From contig WTAK01000421.1 in assembly GCA_013139625.1 (NCBI GenBank), positions 1 through 8,298 on the forward strand: DNA of 8,298 nt, written 5' to 3'. A program made the position numbers and the translations under genes. The notes beneath the pieces are model-generated. The model worked only from the letters and a program-made list of their open reading frames with translations. It was not told where the DNA came from and did not search any database. This DNA comes from Candidatus Delongbacteria bacterium. Lineage in GTDB: Bacteria; UBA4055. Below, piece by piece: positions 5,542 to 8,298 of the stretch (positions are counted from its first letter, which is position 1; every line of letters starts with the position of its first letter).

Positions 5542-6888
5542 ATGAAAAAGTGGGCAGCAGTAGTACTAATAGCAATTGTCGTGGGTTTGTTTTGGTCGTG
5601 TAGCGATGATAATTCAACAGGACCTGAAGAACAGAACATTGAAGTGACTATCATATCTCCTATGAATAATTCAGAGTTCAACAACGGTGATAGTGTAACT
5701 GTAGAAGTTGAAACATCTACCAATATCGGTTCTATTAATGAGGTAGTATTGGTTATAGACCGATTTACTCATTGCGAGGAATTTGTAGATAATAATAATA
5801 ATGGTTGTTTCGATAGAGAAGAATTTACAGATAGCAATGACAACAGTAACTGGGATCAGGGAGAGTCTTACGTTGATGCAAATTTCAACAATCAATATGA
5901 CGGCGATTTTCTAAATGATTCGAATGGAAACAATTTATGGGATTATTGGGATATTGACCAAGGTTTTACAGGATTTAACAATGATGTCTTTTCAGATACA
6001 TATTTGTCAGATTTTAACAATAATAGCATTATTGGTGACATCGAATTTTATTTAACCGATTCAATATCTCCATATATTTTTGATTATCAAGCTGAATTCA
6101 GATATTTGGATGGTGATATTGTTAATGATACAGGTGAACCATACATAGATCAGAAAAGATTTTACAATGTAGGAATTCAAATAATTGAAAGCACTAATAA
6201 TGTTTATGATAAAGATGGAGAAATATGTGATCTGATCCTAAAGGATAATGGTGTTGACTTTACAGAGTCTTACACTGGTGGTTCTACTGTTTTTTGGGAA
6301 AGACTTGATGAAATTCAGATTAATGACTTTTATTCAGCAACGCTGAATTTTGATGCAGATAGCTCAAATGTTACGATCACTTACAAAAATGAAGTATATG
6401 CTGATCTAAAATCATCTCTCGGTTCAGAAACTCAGACAACACCGAGATTCAACGATGTATATGATTCTTTTGGAAATGGGATCCAGGATGAATATGAAGC
6501 TTATTGTAGTAGAAGATTTTATGGTTCTTATGATGTTAGTGATAATATCCTAGGTTGGTCAGATGGACATTCCCCTTTTGACAATCCATCCGATTATGTT
6601 GAATTTATAGGGTCGTACACAATTTTTAAATGTCCGGTAGAATATTATCAAAATATACCGAATATTTCTGATCTAACTTTTGACTCATACTCAACATGGA
6701 TTGATTCTAATAATAATGGTTTCTTTGACACATACGACCCTTTAGAAAGTTATGTTTCAACATCAACTTTAGAAGCATATGTTATTGATAAGAATGGAAA
6801 TCCTGTAAAAGACCAGATTGCTATTAATATCAAGTATGAAGCTTATGGTGATTATAATGCAAAAAATCTTGTCAATGTTAAACCATAA
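5542..6888 (+). CDS. Secreted lipoprotein with EF-hand-like DxNxNxxxDxxE repeats
   Basis: A 448-residue protein with a lipoprotein signal: MKKW, a hydrophobic run to residue 17, then Phe-Trp-Ser-Cys20. Residues 21-30 (SDDNSTGPEE) form an acidic linker; Ser-Asp-Asp after the Cys resembles surface-export signals of some Bacteroidota. Residues 33-73 look like an Ig-like beta domain (ISPMNNSEFNNGDSVTVEV). Four 12-residue loops with D-x-N-x-N-x(3)-D spacing follow nearly in tandem, starting at Asp83, Asp97, Asp112 and Asp126; the first two end in Glu at position 12. Similar loops start at Asp308 and Asp388. Such loops usually bind calcium. The remaining 140-380 region is Asp/Asn-rich, and I do not recognise a domain in it. 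AAGGAGAT (5529-5536) supports the ATG. It is the single gene of cassette 2. An adhesion or structural role is possible but unproven. Confidence 0.82.
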   Translation: MKKWAAVVLIAIVVGLFWSCSDDNSTGPEEQNIEVTIISPMNNSEFNNGDSVTVEVETSTNIGSINEVVLVIDRFTHCEEFVDNNNNGCFDREEFTDSNDNSNWDQGESYVDANFNNQYDGDFLNDSNGNNLWDYWDIDQGFTGFNNDVFSDTYLSDFNNNSIIGDIEFYLTDSISPYIFDYQAEFRYLDGDIVNDTGEPYIDQKRFYNVGIQIIESTNNVYDKDGEICDLILKDNGVDFTESYTGGSTVFWERLDEIQINDFYSATLNFDADSSNVTITYKNEVYADLKSSLGSETQTTPRFNDVYDSFGNGIQDEYEAYCSRRFYGSYDVSDNILGWSDGHSPFDNPSDYVEFIGSYTIFKCPVEYYQNIPNISDLTFDSYSTWIDSNNNGFFDTYDPLESYVSTSTLEAYVIDKNGNPVKDQIAINIKYEAYGDYNAKNLVNVKP

Positions 6889-6926
6889 TAAATTAGATAA
6901 TTTATTCGATACTTTGAGATTTAGAG

Positions 6927-6970
6927 ATATGCTTAGGCTCTTTCGATATTTGTAACAATAGACAGACAAC
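6927..6970 (-). repeat. Right subterminal inverted repeat of cassette 2
   Basis: ATATGCTTAGGCTC (6927-6940), ATTTGTAACAA (6948-6958) and CAGACAAC (6963-6970) are reverse complements of the three blocks at the left end (5439-5492). The repeat ends exactly where the attC body begins. Confidence 0.75.
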
Positions 6971-7036
6971 ATTAGCAAAATGACTTGAATACCCTTACTT
7001 GACTTGGCTTAACGCTTTTTGCTATGACCGTTGTAA
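6964..7036 (+). repeat. attC-like recombination site 2
   Basis: AAC (6968-6970) ends the R'' box AGACAAC, TAGCAAAA (6973-6980) pairs with TTTTGCTA (7017-7024), and the right GTT is at 7030-7032. The body is nearly the same as site 1 and of equal length, but the outer tags differ: CAGACAAC on the left and GTTGTAAA on the right. Recombination would fall between G7030 and T7031. Confidence 0.78.
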
Positions 7037-7060
7037 ACTTTTACAACTATGGCAAAATGG
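7030..7060 (+). repeat. Palindrome and attC-like remnant, possible empty cassette 3
   Basis: GTTGTAAA (7030-7037) and TTTACAAC (7040-7047) are perfect inverted arms two bases apart. If 7030 opens a third cassette, its closing R'' box already stands at 7040-7047, and the next bases TATGGCAAAATGG loosely match the ATTAGCAAAATGAC that opens the other attC bodies. No TTTTGC partner or closing GTT follows before the terminator, so the site is truncated or decayed. Confidence 0.45.
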
Positions 7061-7110
7061 TACTAACGTAATCATCTATCAGTCCGAACGACTTACAAAT
7101 CCGTAATTTA

Positions 7111-7142
7111 AAAACTCCAACAGGTGTTGGAGTTTTCTTTTC
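7111..7142 (+). terminator. Intrinsic terminator between the cassettes and the regulator genes
   Basis: AAAACTCCAACA (7111-7122) and TGTTGGAGTTTT (7125-7136) are perfect 12-bp inverted arms; in practice this is an ACTCCAAC stem with a 4-base loop. TTTCTTTT follows on the plus strand and an A-run precedes it, so it may work in both directions. It insulates the response-regulator operon from the cassette array. Confidence 0.85.
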
Positions 7143-7165
7143 CTTAGAAGCCTCTACAATTAGAA

Positions 7166-7197
7166 TTTGCAGAATCCCTTACCTCTATTTATATTTA
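7166..7197 (+). promoter_or_regulatory. Candidate promoter of the response-regulator operon
   Basis: TTTG (7166-7169), then 20 bases, then TATATTTA (7190-7197), fits the Bacteroidota TTTG-N19/20-TAnnTTTG form except for the last base. The same stretch reads as TTGCAG-N17-TATATT in sigma-70 terms, with a poor -35. The start would be near 7203, giving a leader of about 25 bases. Confidence 0.4.
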
Positions 7198-7228
7198 GAA
7201 AAGTAATCAAATAAAAAAAAGTAAAACT

Positions 7229-7900
7229 ATGAATGATAATATAAAGATACTCCTGGTAGAAGATGAAATTGATATTTCCGAGATCATCAAAATAAACTTG
7301 GAAGCTCAAGGGTATTCTATTGATACTGCAATAAGTGCTGAAGAAGCATTGAAAATTCCACTGAATGATTATAACTTATTCATATTTGATATTATGCTTG
7401 AAAATATGACTGGTATAGAATTGGCGAAAATAGTTAAATCCAAAGATATACTAAAAAATATCCCGATTATATTCCTAACTGCTAAAAATACTGAAGAAAA
7501 TAAACTAGCCGGATTTGAGATCGGCGCTGATGATTATATTACAAAACCATTCTCAGTAAAAGAGCTAATAGCCAGAGTTAAAGCTATTCTAAATAGATCT
7601 TATACTAAAATCACTACATCGAAAGAAAAAATAACTTTAGATGAATCTCGTAAAATTGCAGTAGTGAATGGCTCTGATGTAACTTTGACAAAGAAAGAAT
7701 ATCTTCTGCTGAGAACATTGATACAAAATAAGAAAATGCTTTTTTCCAGAGATCAACTACTTGATATTGTTTGGGATGATGATGGAACTGTCACTGATAG
7801 AGCTGTTGATGTAATGATCCGAAGGCTTAGAAAAAAATTAGGGGATCAAGGAGAAAGTATTAAAACTAGATCAGGACTAGGATACACATTCGATCCTTAG
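7229..7900 (+). CDS. OmpR/PhoB-family response regulator
   Basis: A 223-residue two-component regulator. The receiver domain (about 5-120) has the acidic pair Glu11-Asp12, phospho-acceptor Asp54 in LFIFDIML, Thr84 in FLTA and Lys106 in TKPF, so all key residues are present. The winged-helix DNA-binding domain (about 130-222) shows the family landmarks: TLTKKEYLLLRTLI, the recognition-helix region DRAVDVMIRRLRKKLG and the closing wing SGLGYTF. A membrane sensor kinase starts 18 bp after its stop and is its likely partner. Subfamily cannot be fixed by eye. A PhoB/PhoP-like role is suggested by the nearby Pho-box array, phosphate transporter and PhoU, but other OmpR-type functions remain possible. 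No clear Shine-Dalgarno precedes the ATG, which is set by the conserved N-terminus. Confidence 0.95.
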   Translation: MNDNIKILLVEDEIDISEIIKINLEAQGYSIDTAISAEEALKIPLNDYNLFIFDIMLENMTGIELAKIVKSKDILKNIPIIFLTAKNTEENKLAGFEIGADDYITKPFSVKELIARVKAILNRSYTKITTSKEKITLDESRKIAVVNGSDVTLTKKEYLLLRTLIQNKKMLFSRDQLLDIVWDDDGTVTDRAVDVMIRRLRKKLGDQGESIKTRSGLGYTFDP

Positions 7901-7918
7901 TGTTCAAAAAATTAAATT

Positions 7919-8298
7919 ATGCCAAATACTTATAAAAAAAATACCGTTTACAGCAAGAAGCTTCTTAAGACTTTTACTTTTGTATTTTTAATATTCAGCT
8001 TCATTGTAATATTGATCTTATTTAACCGAGAAAAAAATAAAAATATTGAGATCATTCAATCAAAATTAAGTGTATATAACGAAGTAATTACTAATTTCAT
8101 GGCACTTAATAACACAATCGAACTGAATAGATTTAATGAATTAGATTCGTTGAGTAAAGTTGTTTTTAACTCAGAACTTAGAATAACAATTATTGATAAG
8201 AATGGTAAAGTTCTATACGATACTTTTGTTGAAGACTACGATATCATGAATGATCATTCAGGTAGAAATGAGATCATAAACGCTTCAAATTTTGAATT
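7919..8298 (+). CDS. Sensor histidine kinase, N-terminal part (cut by the window end)
   Basis: An open frame with no stop runs from ATG 7919 to the last base, giving 126 residues. A basic start is followed by one membrane helix (about 16-36), then a largely helical extracytoplasmic sensor segment. The stretch RITIIDKNGKVLYDT (88-102), followed by MNDHSGRNEI (110-119), matches the PAS-like sensor pattern of PhoR-type kinases in FCB bacteria (RITIID-G-V-DS ... NH--R-EI). The second membrane helix, HAMP/DHp and ATPase domains lie beyond the window. Spacing of 18 bp to the response regulator indicates one operon. No Shine-Dalgarno is visible, and the start is the first in-frame ATG after the regulator's stop. 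The kinase call rests on this pattern and the gene order, so the signal sensed is not known. Confidence 0.82.
   Translation, partial: MPNTYKKNTVYSKKLLKTFTFVFLIFSFIVILILFNREKNKNIEIIQSKLSVYNEVITNFMALNNTIELNRFNELDSLSKVVFNSELRITIIDKNGKVLYDTFVEDYDIMNDHSGRNEIINASNFE

Larger units (their letters stand above)
5440..7030 (+). mobile_element. Integron-like gene cassette 2 (repeat lipoprotein)
   Basis: The unit extends from the T after G5439 to G7030 and carries one gene plus attC-like site 2. The start tag GTTGTCTG (5439-5446) returns as CAGACAAC (6963-6970) directly before the attC body. At about 1.6 kb it is long for a cassette but within the known range. Unusually, it also has extended inverted repeats at both ends. 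The gene starts about 100 bases inside, leaving room for its own promoter. Confidence 0.75.

Noticed and set aside
5517..5895. Minus-strand open frames overlapping the lipoprotein gene start
   Set aside because: They are antisense to a frame with a clear signal peptide, ribosome binding site and repeats.
5373..7036. The paired 67-bp repeat read as direct repeats of a transposon or a two-unit CRISPR
   Set aside because: There is no transposase and no regular spacer array; the repeat bodies match but their outer tags differ and pair with the other end of each unit, which fits cassettes.

Overview
The window is AT-rich DNA from a bacterium that is probably in the FCB group (Bacteroidota, Ignavibacteriota, Cloacimonadota and relatives). 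The grounds are indirect: a DUF3098-like small membrane protein beside a PpiD/SurA-type foldase, a lipoprotein with a Cys-Ser-Asp-Asp start and 'STGPEE'-type linker followed by DxNxNxxxDxxE repeats, and weak or absent Shine-Dalgarno sequences on some genes. No rRNA or other marker gene is present, so the phylum is not settled.

Left part, minus strand (18-4126). Two transcription units are read leftward. The first is a Na+/phosphate cotransporter followed 23 bp later by a stand-alone PhoU protein, closed by an intrinsic terminator at 2209-2237. Upstream of the transporter sit four 7-bp repeats at an exact 11-bp period (4169-4208), the layout of a Pho box, with a -10-like hexamer and a well-placed ribosome binding site. 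The second unit starts almost on top of that terminator, from a TTGACA-N17-TATATT promoter, and encodes a 609-residue membrane-anchored parvulin foldase and a 78-residue membrane protein.

Middle part, plus strand (about 4425-7060). This is the unusual region. Two genes, a GNAT acetyltransferase and a calcium-loop lipoprotein, are packaged like integron gene cassettes. Each is preceded by GTT plus a unique tag, and each is followed by the reverse complement of that tag, an inverted TAGCAAAA/TTTTGCTA pair and a new GTT. Two of the attC-like sites share nearly the same body while their outer tags differ, as expected for integron recombination sites. A different, shorter attC-like site precedes the first cassette, and a palindromic, apparently empty or decayed cassette follows the second. 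No integrase is visible, so within this window it is an integrase-less attC cluster or a fragment of a larger array.

Right part, plus strand (7111-8298). After a strong hairpin terminator come a PhoB/OmpR-type response regulator and the N-terminal part of a membrane sensor kinase. With the Pho box and the transporter-PhoU pair on the far side, these may form a phosphate-response locus into which the cassette array was inserted. That link is an inference from position.
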